Of a stretch of 64,000 bases of DNA, positions 1-9,063 are shown in pieces (positions within the stretch are counted from its first letter, which is position 1; the number at the start of each line of letters is the position of its first letter). The position numbers and the translations under genes were made by a program. The stretch comes from Rhodobacterales bacterium (lineage in GTDB: Bacteria; Pseudomonadota; Alphaproteobacteria; Rhodobacterales; Rhodobacteraceae). The notes beneath the pieces were generated by a model. The model did not search any database. It had not been told where the DNA came from and saw only the letters and a program-made list of their open reading frames with translations. Where the stretch lies: positions 1 through 64,000 of the forward strand of contig PDSA01000009.1 in the NCBI GenBank assembly GCA_002748285.1. Direction: 5' to 3'.

Positions 1-179
1 CTGATCTTTTCGCGCGTCACCTGACGGCTCATGTTTTTGTCGATCAGCGCCAGCGCCTTGTCCAGCGCATCCTGAGACATATCGTTGATCACCACATCAT
101 ACCCGGCCAAAGCGCATACATGAGCAATCCCATTGCCCATCTGCCCTGCCCCGATGATACCAACCTTTGAAATTTCCAT
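1..179 (-). CDS. 3-hydroxybutyryl-CoA dehydrogenase, N-terminal fragment cut by window edge
   Basis: Only the first 59 residues lie in the window. They start MEISKVGIIGAGQMGNGIAH, the Rossmann NAD-binding fold of 3-hydroxyacyl/3-hydroxybutyryl-CoA dehydrogenases (glycine motif GAGQMG at residues 10-15), followed by a VINDMS segment at the end of the second beta strand. The family oxidises (S)-3-hydroxybutyryl-CoA or the reverse in butyrate/PHB or fatty-acid metabolism in the cytoplasm. It is transcribed away from the DUF6473 gene, from which it is separated by about 160 bp. The rest of the gene is outside the window, so substrate range cannot be judged. Confidence 0.85.
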   Translation of the reverse strand, partial: MEISKVGIIGAGQMGNGIAHVCALAGYDVVINDMSQDALDKALALIDKNMSRQVTREKI

Positions 180-342
180 TGCAAATCCCTCGCATATTTT
201 CGGCGATATTACGGCGGTCACGACACAAGGTGCAAGGGGGCAGAGCCGTTAAAAAACCGCTAAAATTTGCAGGTTAGCATTTTTGAAATCTATTTCGGCG
301 AATCTCCTCCTTGGGTGAATAGACAAATAAGAGGTGGGAGTA

Positions 343-1167
343 ATGACCTTTGAAAATTTGGGGCACAGCGCCCTTGACTACTTTCCGTGCCGTTACGGGA
401 AATCCAAGATTCTGTTTCGCGGCCCACGCAAGAAAATGGCGGGCGATTTTGTCGCCATGCTGGGGGGCACCGATACTTACGGCAAATATATCGAAACGCC
501 ATTTCCGGCGCTGGTGGAAAAACAGCTGGGGGTGGAATGCGTCAATTTTGGCTGTGTCAATGCCGGGGTGGATGTGTTCGCCAATGATCTCAGCATCATT
601 GATGCTTGTGACAAAGCCCGCGTGACGGTGATTCAGGTGGTCGGGGCGCATAATATGTCAAACCGGTTTTACGCGGTGCATCCGCGGCGCAATGATCGGT
701 TTGTGCGGGCCTCGACCCTGTTGAAAACAGTGTTCCGCGAGGTGGATTTTACCGATTTCCACTTTACCAAGCATCTGCTGACCACATTGCACGATTTGTC
801 ACCCGAGCGCTTCAAAGTGGTTCAGGATGAATTGCAGGAAGCCTGGGTCGCCCGTATGAAACTGCTTTTGGATAAAATCCGCAGCAAAACCGTGCTGTTC
901 TGGTTTGCCGATCATGCGCCGGATCAAAACGCGCCAAATGGGTTGGGGCATGATCCTTTATTTGTCAATGATGCGATGATCGAAGCTGTGCGCCCCTTTG
1001 TCACCGAAGTCGTCAAGGTCGTGCCCAGCGCTCAGGCCCGCGCCCAAGGCACGGCGGGGATGCTGTTTCCCGAAATGGAAGAGCCCGCCGCCGAGGCCCT
1101 GATGGGCCCAGCTGCCCACGCCGAAGCTGCCGAGGCGTTAGCACAAACGGTTCACGCAATGCTTTAG
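343..1167 (+). CDS. DUF6473 family protein
   Basis: A 274-residue cytoplasmic protein that I recognise as the DUF6473 type common in Rhodobacterales; its function is unknown. The N-terminus (YFPCRYGKSKILFRGP) and the motif LGGTDTYGKYIETPFPALVE followed by VNFGCVNAGVDVF resemble an SGNH/GDSL-like fold, and HAPDQNAPNGLGHDPLFV may hold the C-terminal Asp/His pair; that is inference. I chose the ATG at 343 because a GAGG core lies 8 bases upstream; an in-frame GTG at 334 would add three residues but overlaps that ribosome-binding site. It is convergent with degP, and the two share a bidirectional terminator. Confidence 0.75.
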   Translation: MTFENLGHSALDYFPCRYGKSKILFRGPRKKMAGDFVAMLGGTDTYGKYIETPFPALVEKQLGVECVNFGCVNAGVDVFANDLSIIDACDKARVTVIQVVGAHNMSNRFYAVHPRRNDRFVRASTLLKTVFREVDFTDFHFTKHLLTTLHDLSPERFKVVQDELQEAWVARMKLLLDKIRSKTVLFWFADHAPDQNAPNGLGHDPLFVNDAMIEAVRPFVTEVVKVVPSAQARAQGTAGMLFPEMEEPAAEALMGPAAHAEAAEALAQTVHAML

Positions 1168-1197
1168 ACTGCGGGGTCCAACAGAACCCGAGCCAAA

Positions 1198-1226
1198 AAA
1201 AGGGCACCCGAAACGGTGCCCTTTCC
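1198..1226. terminator. Bidirectional intrinsic terminator between DUF6473 gene and degP
   Basis: A perfect 10-bp stem AAAGGGCACC / GGTGCCCTTT around a CGAAAC loop, with an A tract on the left and T residues on the right, lies between the two convergent stop codons. It can terminate transcription from both sides. Confidence 0.85.
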
Positions 1227-1248
1227 CATGTTGAGTGTTGCACACATC

Positions 1249-2609
1249 TTACTCGATCGACACCGCCACAAAGCGAGGCTCGCCACCGCGGCGCACCAGC
1301 AACAGCAAGGATTTACGCCCCGCCTCTTTCGCATCGCTGATCCGGTCTTTCAGATCCTTGATGCTGGCCACTTTTTGCTGACCGGCCTCGGTGATCAGGT
1401 CACCGGCGCGGATGCCTTTTTCAAACGCTTCGGCGCTTTCATCCACCTCTTTGACCAACAAACCCTCGGCGCTGTCGGGCAGGCCCAGCTGCTTGCGGGT
1501 GGCGTTATCCAGAGTCGAAACCGTCAGACCCAGAATATCCTTTTCAACCAAGGCACTTTCGCATTACCCACCAGCCGCACCAAAGAACGGGTGTCTTTGA
1601 CCTCGGAGCCATCAAACGAGATGATCAGATCATTGGTCTGAATGCCTGCATCCGCCGCCGGACCTTCGGGAACCCCGGCCACCAGAGCGCCTTTTGTGTC
1701 TTCCAGACCCAGAGATTCGGCGATGTCTTCATCCACATCCTGAATGCGCACGCCCAGCCAGCCACGGCGGGTTTCGCCAAATTCTTTCAGTTGATCCACC
1801 ACCCGGACCACCACATTGGAGGCCATCGAAAAGCCGATCCCGATCGAGCCGCCATTGGGCGACAAAATCGCCGTATTCACCCCGATCACCTGACCATCCA
1901 TATTGAACAGAGGCCCGCCGGAATTGCCCCGGTTGATCGCCGCATCGGTCTGCAGATAGTCATCATAAGTGCCCGACAAGGCCCGGTTGCGCGCCGAAAT
2001 CACCCCGGCCGAGACCGAAAAGCCCTGCCCCAGCGGGTTGCCCATGGCCAGCACCCAGTCGCCAACCCGCATGACATCGCTGTCACCAAAAGTCACAAAG
2101 GGCAGTGGCTCGTCGCTTTCGACTTTTAGCACCGCAATATCCACCTTGGGGTCACGACCAATGATCTTGGCATCCAGCATTTTGCCGGAAAAGAATTCAA
2201 CCTTGATCTCATCGGCTTCGGCGATCACATGGTTGTTGGTGACGATATAGCCATCCTCGGAAATCACAAAGCCCGAGCCCAGCGCCTGAGATTTACGCGG
2301 TTTACCGCCGCGATGGCCGCGATCCATGAAATCGTCAAAGAAATCCTCAAACGGGCTGCCTTCGGGCACAATCGGCCCCGGCCCCCGCAGCGCCGGCGCA
2401 GCAACCGTGGTTTTGGTGGTGATATTGACCACCGCAGGGCTGAATTTTTCGGCCAGATCGGCAAAGCTTTCGGGCGCACCACGCGCATGGGCCGCCGCGA
2501 TTTGCAGCACCAGCAATGCGCCGGCCAGCATCGACAGCCACATGGCCTGCATCAGCCTGTCAGACTTGGAATGTCTCGTTTTCGGGATGGAAATAGCCTC
2601 GAATTTCAC
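1249..2609 (-). pseudogene. degP: DegP/HtrA-type periplasmic serine protease, disrupted between PDZ1 and PDZ2
   Basis: An HtrA protease that degrades or refolds damaged envelope proteins. Starting from the GTG at 2609 (AGAGGAG eight bases upstream), the product has a basic N-terminus and hydrophobic signal segment at about residues 20-42. The catalytic triad is His127 (TNNHVI), Asp157 (VDIAVLKV) and Ser230 (RGNSGGPLF), followed by PDZ1. The frame stays open to LVRLVGNAKV near 1553, then runs into WLKRIFWV and a stop at 1524. The rest of the protein (VEKDILGLTV..., the second PDZ domain) continues in another frame to a stop at 1249. Homologs carry roughly 30-40 residues between these two points, so a segment of about 100 bp is missing and the frame is broken. 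It is last in the rpiA-gor-hflK-hflC operon. Either a real lesion or an assembly error. Confidence 0.85.
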
Positions 2610-2745
2610 TTTTACGGCTCCTCTTTCGTTCCTGATCGCAATGCAAACGGCATCATGCCGGCTGCGGCTTGCTCTGACCATAGATAGGCGCAATTTTACA
2701 AAACACAAACCCCTGAAAACAAACTCAACAACTCGTGAAGCTGCG

Positions 2746-2952
2746 TTAGGGCGCAAACTGGCCGATATACCAGATGCCCGCCAACACCGACAGGCTGGCC
2801 AGAATGATCAATGCCCCAAATAGCTGCGGTGCGCTGAGCCCCGCCTTTTGCAGACTTTTCAGGTGGTTATGACCAAATCGCAAAACAGATGGGCCCAGCA
2901 CATATGCCAGGCCCATCAAAAGTAACAGAACAAACGGGTTGTTCAGCAGCAT
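2746..2952 (-). CDS. Small two-helix membrane protein downstream of HflC
   Basis: A 68-residue protein with an N-terminal hydrophobic stretch (NPFVLLLLMGLAYVLGPS), a short basic loop, and a second helix (LFGALIILASLSVLAGIWYI). Its start codon overlaps the hflC stop by one base (TAATG), so translation is probably coupled. In related genomes this position is often held by a DUF2065 (YjeT-like) protein, which has similar size and two-helix topology, but I cannot see a clear DUF2065 sequence match. Probably an accessory of the HflKC-FtsH membrane complex, by context only. Confidence 0.6.
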   Translation of the reverse strand: MLLNNPFVLLLLMGLAYVLGPSVLRFGHNHLKSLQKAGLSAPQLFGALIILASLSVLAGIWYIGQFAP

Positions 2953-3821
2953 TATTCGGGCGTTGCCGATTTCAGATAATTGAAAAACTCGCTATCCGGC
3001 GACAGCACCATGGTCGAATTGTCCCCCTTGAGCGCTCTGCGATAGGATTCCAACGAGCGGTAGAACTCAAAGAATTCCCGGTCCTTGCCAAAAGCCTCGG
3101 CAAAAATCGCGTTGCGCTTGGCATCGGCTTGACCGCGAATGATGTTGGATTGTTTCTCTGCTTCGGACGTTGTTTCCACTACAGTTTTGTCGGCGGTCGC
3201 CCGCACGCGCTGAGCAGCTTCTTTCCCGCGGGCAATCTCATCCGCCGCTTCACGCTCACGCTCGGCGCGCATCCGCTCAAAGGTGCGCTCAAGGTTTTGC
3301 TCGGGCAGATCGGCGCGTTTGATGCGCACGTCGATGATGGTCACGCCCAGCGCCTCGGCCTTGGTGCGCGAGGCATTGCGGATCATGTTCATCAACTCAA
3401 CCCGGTCCGACGACAGCAGTGCCTGAGAGTCAAATTCCCCCAGCACTTCGCGCAATTCGGCGTTCAGGATGATCTCCAACCGACGACTGGCTGCAGCGAT
3501 GCCGCCCGCGCCAACTGCGCGGCGAAACTGCAACGCATCCTTGATCCGCCAGCGGGCAAAGGCATCGACGTCAAAACGGCGGTTATCCTTCATGGTCACC
3601 TCAAGCGGGCGGGTGTCCAGAGGCAGAATCCGGTCGTCATATTTGGCGATTTCATGCAGCATGGGCACTTTGAAATACAGGCCCGGCTCTTTGATTTCGG
3701 CGGTGACTTCGCCGAACCACAGCCTGAGCGCACGCTCGCGTTCATCAACGATATAGATCGAAGAAATCGCCGCAATCAGCGCCACGAACAGCACCGGCAA
3801 TAACAGGGATGATTTACGCAT
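2952..3821 (-). CDS. hflC: HflC, SPFH-domain subunit of the FtsH modulator complex
   Basis: A 289-residue inner-membrane protein with one N-terminal membrane anchor (LLLPVLFVALIAAISSIYIV, residues 6-25) and a periplasmic SPFH/band-7 domain with the family segment RALRLWFGEVTAEIKEPGLYFKVP. A long charged helix (ERTFERMRAEREREAADEIARGKEAAQRVRA) forms the HflC-type coiled coil, followed by the conserved FYRSLESYRRAL and a C-terminal FFNYLK. With HflK it forms a cage around the FtsH protease and tunes degradation of membrane proteins. The hflK stop and hflC start overlap by one base, which fits fixed stoichiometry. Confidence 0.95.
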   Translation of the reverse strand: MRKSSLLLPVLFVALIAAISSIYIVDERERALRLWFGEVTAEIKEPGLYFKVPMLHEIAKYDDRILPLDTRPLEVTMKDNRRFDVDAFARWRIKDALQFRRAVGAGGIAAASRRLEIILNAELREVLGEFDSQALLSSDRVELMNMIRNASRTKAEALGVTIIDVRIKRADLPEQNLERTFERMRAEREREAADEIARGKEAAQRVRATADKTVVETTSEAEKQSNIIRGQADAKRNAIFAEAFGKDREFFEFYRSLESYRRALKGDNSTMVLSPDSEFFNYLKSATPE

Positions 3822-4960
3822 TAGTTCGACCCTCCGGCAGATTTCTTGAGCTCATTGAGCGGCAGATACGGCACCACCCCCTGAGCGTTGTCCGAGCCAT
3901 CAAGGATGATCTTGTCAACATTGCCCAGCACTTTTTCCATAGTTTCCAGATAGAGCCGCTTGCGGGTCACTTCCGGGGCTTTCTGGTATTCGGACAGCAC
4001 CGCGAGGAACCGGCTGGCCTCACCCTCGGCCTGATTCACGACCTGAGCGGAATAGCCCTCAGCCTTGGCGACCAGACGCGCGGCTTCACCACGGGCCTGC
4101 GCGACCACCTGATTTGAGTATTTGTCAGCCTCTTTTTGCAACGTATCGCGGCGCTGTTCAGCAGCCTGCACATCGCGGAACGCATCGGCCACCGCGCTGG
4201 GGGGATCGGCCTTGTCAAAGTTGACCCGCACCAGATGCACACCGGAATCGTAACTGTCCAGAACCTCCTGGATCAGCTCTTGCAGCTCGATCGCAATTTT
4301 GCCCTTGCCGGTGGTCAGGATCGGAGTCAGCGCCGTGCGGGCAACGATTTCGCGCATCACGGATTCAGAAACGGCGCGGATGGTTTCACGGGGCTCGGCC
4401 AGATTGAACAGGAATTTACGCGCATCACCAACGTTCCAAACCACCTGGAAATCAATATCAACGATATTTTCATCCCCGGTCAGCATCAGGCCCCCTTCAC
4501 TGCCCTGCCCGCCAAAACCGATATTTTCGACATGCTCCTGCGTGACCGGCAGAATCTCCTTGGTGACAAACGGCCAAGGGGCAAAGTTCAGACCCTCACT
4601 GCCGATGTCGTAATATTCGCCAAACAGCATCTCAACCGATTGTTCCGAGGTATCCACCCGGTAAAAAGAGGCAAACAGCCACACCGCAACCGCCGCCAGA
4701 ATGGCCAGCATCACAACGCCTTTGCCAATCGCCGGCCCCGATGGTTGGCCACCATTGCCCGAACCGGACCCACCGCGCCCCCCCATCAGCACCCGCAGCT
4801 GTTCCTGACCTTTTTTGACGATCTCATCAAGTTCGGGGATTTGCGGGCCGTCCGGGCCGGGGCGCTTGCCACCCCCGCCGCCACCGCCGTTATTGCCGCC
4901 GCCATTCTGTCCACCGCCGCTGCTGCCGCCGCCCCATGGGCCGCCGTTATTTCCAGCCAT
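3821..4960 (-). CDS. hflK: HflK, SPFH-domain subunit of the FtsH modulator complex
   Basis: A 379-residue protein. The N-terminus is a cytoplasmic glycine/asparagine-rich region (residues 1-35), as in other HflK proteins, then a membrane anchor (VVMLAILAAVAVWLFASFY, about residues 80-100), then a periplasmic band-7 domain (EQSVEMLFGEYYDIGSEGLNFAPWPF). The signature AFRDVQAAEQRRDTLQKEADKYSNQV...ARGEA is the HflK coiled-coil helix. It sits 94 bp downstream of gor and is coupled to hflC. Length and domain order match the family, and no internal loss is visible. Confidence 0.95.
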   Translation of the reverse strand: MAGNNGGPWGGGSSGGGQNGGGNNGGGGGGGKRPGPDGPQIPELDEIVKKGQEQLRVLMGGRGGSGSGNGGQPSGPAIGKGVVMLAILAAVAVWLFASFYRVDTSEQSVEMLFGEYYDIGSEGLNFAPWPFVTKEILPVTQEHVENIGFGGQGSEGGLMLTGDENIVDIDFQVVWNVGDARKFLFNLAEPRETIRAVSESVMREIVARTALTPILTTGKGKIAIELQELIQEVLDSYDSGVHLVRVNFDKADPPSAVADAFRDVQAAEQRRDTLQKEADKYSNQVVAQARGEAARLVAKAEGYSAQVVNQAEGEASRFLAVLSEYQKAPEVTRKRLYLETMEKVLGNVDKIILDGSDNAQGVVPYLPLNELKKSAGGSN

Positions 4961-5054
4961 TTAACTTCCTTATCTTCAGATGTTTTGCATCATTTGTATG
5001 TTCCATAGGCTTTTTTCAAGCATATGTCCCGTGATTTCAACCAAACCCTTGTCC

Positions 5055-6416
5055 TTAGCGGCGGCGAGTCGGGGATTTCATCGTTACCAGCTCTTCCGAC
5101 ATGGTGGGATGCACAGCAACCGTTTTGTCGAAATCCTCTTTGGTCGCGCCCATCTTGATTGCCACCGCCGCCAGCTGGATCATCTCGCCGGCGTGATCGG
5201 CGACAATATGGCACCCCAATACCTTGCGCGTGGCCTGAGACACCACCAGCTTCATCATCACCCGATCCTCGCGCCCGGCAAAACCGTTTTGCATGGATTT
5301 GAACGTGGCGCTGTAAACCTCGATCGGTTCTTGCTCGACGGCCTGTTCTTCGGTCAGACCCACCGTGCCCAGCTCGGGCTGGGTAAAGACGGCGCTGGCG
5401 ACCAGCTGGTGATCGGGTTTGGTCGGTTTGCCGTGGAACACCGTATCGACAAACGCCGCCCCCTCGCGAATGGCCACCGGGGTGAGGTTAATCCGATCGG
5501 TCACATCCCCGACCGCGTAAATCGAAGGCACCGCCGTCTGGCTGTAATCATCAACGATGATCTGCCCCTTGCGCCCCAACTGAACCCCGAGTCTTTCCAG
5601 CCCCAGCCCATCGCTATTGGGCACCCGGCCCGTGGCATACATCACCGCATCATAGGCCTTGTCATGGCCGGTGGTCGACGTGACAAAACGCTGATCGCCC
5701 TGCGGTTCAATGCGCATTACCTCGGTGCCGACATGCAGATCAACCCCGCATTCGCGCATCTGATCGGCGATATGCCCGCGGGCTTCGTCATCAAAGCCCC
5801 GCAGGATTTGCGCCCCGCGATAGAACTGTGTCACCTCCACCCCCAGCCCGTTCAGAATGCAGGCAAATTCACAGGCGATGAAACCGCCGCCCACGATCAG
5901 GATGGATTTGGGCAGCTGATCCAGTTTGAACACATCATTTGAGGTGATCGCCAGCTCCGAGCCCTCAAATTCCGGGATAAAGGGCCGCCCGCCCACCGCG
6001 ATCAGGATATGCCGGGCGGTGAAGCTTTCGCCATTGCTCAGCCGGACGGTATGGGCATCGGTCAGTGTGGCGCGGGCGTTGTGAATTTCCACCCCGGCCT
6101 TGGCCAGATTGGAGCGGTAAATGTTTTCCAGCCGGTCCAACTCGTGATCCAGCTTGCCACGGAAATGGGCCCAGTCAAAGCCGCCCAGCTGCGCATCCCG
6201 CCAGCCAAAGGCGCGGGCATCCTCCACCGCGCCGCGATAGGCCGAGGCAAAAACCATCAGCTTTTTGGGCACACAGCCGCGAATGACACAGGTGCCGCCC
6301 ATGCGGTATTCCTCGACCAGACCGACTTTGGCACCGGCCTCAGCAGCGGCCAGACGCGCGGCCCGCACCCCGCCGGAGCCCCCGCCAATCACGAAAAGAT
6401 CATAATCAAACGCCAT
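5055..6416 (-). CDS. gor: Glutathione-disulfide reductase
   Basis: A 453-residue FAD/NADPH flavoenzyme that reduces glutathione disulfide in the cytoplasm. Visible motifs are the FAD-binding GGGSGG at residues 11-16, the redox-active disulfide GGTCVIRGCVPKKL (Cys43, Cys48), the NADPH Rossmann motif GGGFIACEFA, the FAD motif YAVGDVTDRINLTPVA, and the C-terminal HPTMSEE with catalytic His436. Length is typical. It lies 36 bp downstream of rpiA in the same operon; RpiA draws on the pentose phosphate pathway that supplies the NADPH this enzyme uses. Confidence 0.95.
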   Translation of the reverse strand: MAFDYDLFVIGGGSGGVRAARLAAAEAGAKVGLVEEYRMGGTCVIRGCVPKKLMVFASAYRGAVEDARAFGWRDAQLGGFDWAHFRGKLDHELDRLENIYRSNLAKAGVEIHNARATLTDAHTVRLSNGESFTARHILIAVGGRPFIPEFEGSELAITSNDVFKLDQLPKSILIVGGGFIACEFACILNGLGVEVTQFYRGAQILRGFDDEARGHIADQMRECGVDLHVGTEVMRIEPQGDQRFVTSTTGHDKAYDAVMYATGRVPNSDGLGLERLGVQLGRKGQIIVDDYSQTAVPSIYAVGDVTDRINLTPVAIREGAAFVDTVFHGKPTKPDHQLVASAVFTQPELGTVGLTEEQAVEQEPIEVYSATFKSMQNGFAGREDRVMMKLVVSQATRKVLGCHIVADHAGEMIQLAAVAIKMGATKEDFDKTVAVHPTMSEELVTMKSPTRRR

Positions 6417-6452
6417 ATTTTTCTGCCTTGTTTCAGTGAAATGTCAGGGGGA

Positions 6453-7241
6453 TCAGTCGCCCAGATCGGAAAACAGATTGTCGCTCTCGACGAATTCAAT
6501 CCGCTCTTCCTGCACGGTGCCGGCGTTGATGTCGCGCACCTCGACCCGGCCATCACCATGGCCGATCACCACCGAATCGCAAATGTCGATGAACAGCCCG
6601 TTTTCCACCACCCCGGGGATCTGGTTCAGCACCAGCGACAGCTGCCGCGCATTGCCGATCCGGTTCAGATGCAGATCCAGAATATAGTTGCCCTCATCGG
6701 TGACAAAAGGCGCATCGCCGTTCAAGCGCAAGGTCGAGTTCTGCCCCAGCACATCCAGCGACACCAGCGTTTCTTCGATCAGCGCCTTGCTGGTCTGCCA
6801 GCCAAAGGGGATCACCTCGACCGGCAAAGGAAACGCGCCCAGCGTTTCGACCTGCTTGGAAATATCAGCGATCACCACCATCATATCGCTGGCGGTGGCC
6901 ACGATCTTTTCCTGCAAGAGCGCCCCGCCGCCGCCTTTGATCAGGTTCAGATTGGCGTCATATTCATCGGCCCCGTCAATGGTGACATCCAGCCATTTGG
7001 CTTCGTCCAGAGACACCACCTCGATCCCCACCTGACGCGCCAGATCAGCGGTGCGGGTCGAGGTCGGCACCCCTTTGATCCGCAGCCCGCCATCACGCAC
7101 CTGCTCGCCCAGACAGCGCACCAGCCACGCAGCGGTCGAGCCCGTCCCCAGCCCAACCCGCATTCCGTCTTCGACATAATCCGTGGCCCGTTTGGCGGCG
7201 ACAAATTTAGCCTTGTCGATGGGCGATAATTCTCCGGTCAT
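6453..7241 (-). CDS. rpiA: Ribose-5-phosphate isomerase A
   Basis: A 262-residue cytoplasmic enzyme of the non-oxidative pentose phosphate pathway interconverting ribose-5-phosphate and ribulose-5-phosphate. It carries the RpiA motifs GLGTGSTA (phosphate binding), DGADEYD (catalytic acid) and KGGGGALLQEK (active-site loop). I placed the start at MTGELSPIDKAK because the family begins there; the frame is open for a further 44 codons upstream but that part has no family resemblance. It is the first gene of the minus-strand operon leading to degP and is divergent from sdaA. Confidence 0.93.
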   Translation of the reverse strand: MTGELSPIDKAKFVAAKRATDYVEDGMRVGLGTGSTAAWLVRCLGEQVRDGGLRIKGVPTSTRTADLARQVGIEVVSLDEAKWLDVTIDGADEYDANLNLIKGGGGALLQEKIVATASDMMVVIADISKQVETLGAFPLPVEVIPFGWQTSKALIEETLVSLDVLGQNSTLRLNGDAPFVTDEGNYILDLHLNRIGNARQLSLVLNQIPGVVENGLFIDICDSVVIGHGDGRVEVRDINAGTVQEERIEFVESDNLFSDLGD

Positions 7242-7455
7242 ATTCTGCGATTCCCCTTGTTGCTGAGCGCGATTATAAAGCATGGCCCCGGTCGCCGCGA
7301 GGGGCAATTCCAACCCGGGGCGCATTTCCCCTGGCCGGGTCAAAGACCGTTTCACAGCGCCAGCCGGTCGCATTCAGACGCTTGCAGGGGCGGGCAGAAC
7401 GGTTATGTTCGTTCAAATGCCGTTGGCGAAATCGCAACAGGAAAGCTGAAAATCG

Positions 7456-8832
7456 ATGTTTCTAAGCGTCTTTGACATGTTCAAAATCAGCATTGGCCCG
7501 TCCTCATCACACACGATGGGGCCGATGCTGGCGGCGGCGCGGTTTCTGGAACTGCTGCGCACATCGCCCTTTCAGGCGGTCGGGCTACGGGCCTATTTGC
7601 ACGGCTCGCTGGCCTTTACCGGCGTTGGCCATGCCACGGACCGGGCGACAATTCTGGGGCTGGACGGATTTTTGCCCGACAGCTATGACGCCGAACTGGC
7701 CCAAGCCGCCCTGAAGCGGATCAGCCAAACCCACCGCGTGCAGCCCGCCGATCTGCCCCCGCTGCGCTTTGATCCGGCCAAGGATATGATCTTTGACTAT
7801 GATCACCCGCTTGCGGGCCACCCCAACGGCATGATCCTGATGGCCACCGATGCGCAGGGCGATGTGCTGTTGCAGGAAACCTATTTTTCCATCGGCGGCG
7901 GCTTTGTGGTGACCGAGGCCGAACAGGCCCGCGCCCAACAGCCCGAGCCCCCCGACACGCTGCACCCCTACCCGTTTGAAACCGCCGAAACGATGCTGAA
8001 AATGGCTGCAAGCACAGGAAAATCCATCGCCGAAATGAAGCGCGATAATGAGCTGGTGCAGATCTCTGGCGCCCAGTTGGATGACGGCCTGAAGCGCATC
8101 TGGCGGGTGATGGAGGACTGCATCACCCGCGGTCTGGCCAGCGATGGCATTCTGCCCGGCGGCCTGAACCTGCCCCGGCGCGCGCATGGAATTTTCCTGA
8201 CCCTGCAACAAGAGCAAAAACACAACCTGACCGCACCGCATACCATCAATGACTGGATTTGCACCTATGCCATGGCGGTAAACGAAGAAAACGCCGCCGG
8301 GGGGCAGGTGGTGACCGCCCCCACCAATGGCGCGGCCGGGGTTCTGCCGGCGGTGATGCGCTATTGGCTGGACCATGTGCCGGGGGCTTCGCCGCGCAAA
8401 CTGGCCGATTTCCTGCTGACCGCCGGCGCGATTGGCGGGCTGATCAAACACAACGCCTCGATCTCGGGTGCCGAAGCCGGGTGTCAGGCGGAAATCGGCT
8501 CGGCTTCGGCAATGGCGGCGGCAGGGTTATGCGCGGTGCTGGGCGGCAGCCCACAGCAGGTTGAAAACGCCGCCGAAATCGCGCTGGAGCATCATCTGGG
8601 CATGACTTGCGATCCGGTCAAGGGGCTGGTGCAGGTGCCTTGTATCGAGCGCAACGGGTTGGGGGCGATCAAGGCCGTAACGGCGGCTTCGCTGGCCTTG
8701 CGCGGAGATGGGCAGCATTTCGTGCCGCTGGATGCGTGCATTGAGACCATGCGCCAGACGGGCCGCGATATGAGCACGCGATACAAGGAAACCTCGCTGG
8801 GCGGTCTGGCCGTGAACATCCCGAACTGTTAG
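7456..8832 (+). CDS. sdaA: L-serine ammonia-lyase (iron-sulfur type)
   Basis: A 458-residue single-chain L-serine dehydratase that converts L-serine to pyruvate and ammonia with a [4Fe-4S] cluster. The N-terminus has the family signature [20 protein letters not shown], and the C-terminal half has the cluster region [36 protein letters not shown] and the glycine-rich [13 protein letters not shown]. The stop is followed by copy A of the intergenic repeat, between this gene and the convergent gene at 9064-9975. Full length for the family. Confidence 0.93.
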   Translation: MFLSVFDMFKISIGPSSSHTMGPMLAAARFLELLRTSPFQAVGLRAYLHGSLAFTGVGHATDRATILGLDGFLPDSYDAELAQAALKRISQTHRVQPADLPPLRFDPAKDMIFDYDHPLAGHPNGMILMATDAQGDVLLQETYFSIGGGFVVTEAEQARAQQPEPPDTLHPYPFETAETMLKMAASTGKSIAEMKRDNELVQISGAQLDDGLKRIWRVMEDCITRGLASDGILPGGLNLPRRAHGIFLTLQQEQKHNLTAPHTINDWICTYAMAVNEENAAGGQVVTAPTNGAAGVLPAVMRYWLDHVPGASPRKLADFLLTAGAIGGLIKHNASISGAEAGCQAEIGSASAMAAAGLCAVLGGSPQQVENAAEIALEHHLGMTCDPVKGLVQVPCIERNGLGAIKAVTAASLALRGDGQHFVPLDACIETMRQTGRDMSTRYKETSLGGLAVNIPNC

Positions 8833-8856
8833 GCGGTGCCGCATCATGTAGAACAC

Positions 8857-9009
8857 GCCGGGCTGCGCCTGCCTGGGTAGGCGCTTATGCGGGGGGTTGC
8901 AGAAAACGCGGCTCGCGAAGAATCCACCACGTTGTAAAGTGTTTAGAGGTTGATTGCGCCTGCCGGGGGGCAGGCAGGCGCAGCCCGGCCCTAAGGCCGG
9001 GCGGGACAG
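8857..9009. repeat. Intergenic repeat family, copy A (complete form)
   Basis: About 153 bp with nested inverted repeats. The left end GCCGGGCTGCGCCTG is inverted at the right end as CAGGCGCAGCCCGGC. Each end also folds on itself: GCGCCT...AGGCGC on the left and GCGCCTGCC...GGCAGGCGC on the right. A final short hairpin GCCCGGCC-CTAA-GGCCGGGC closes the element. The middle (AATCCACCACGTTGTAAAGT) is shared with copy D at 49436. It lies between convergent genes and may terminate both transcripts. Other copies are at 23807, 30396, 49436 and 59367. Confidence 0.85.
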
Positions 9010-9063
9010 TGAAAGGGGTAGACAACTTTGCGCAAAAGCCTTCCGACAGCACTCAGACCCCAA

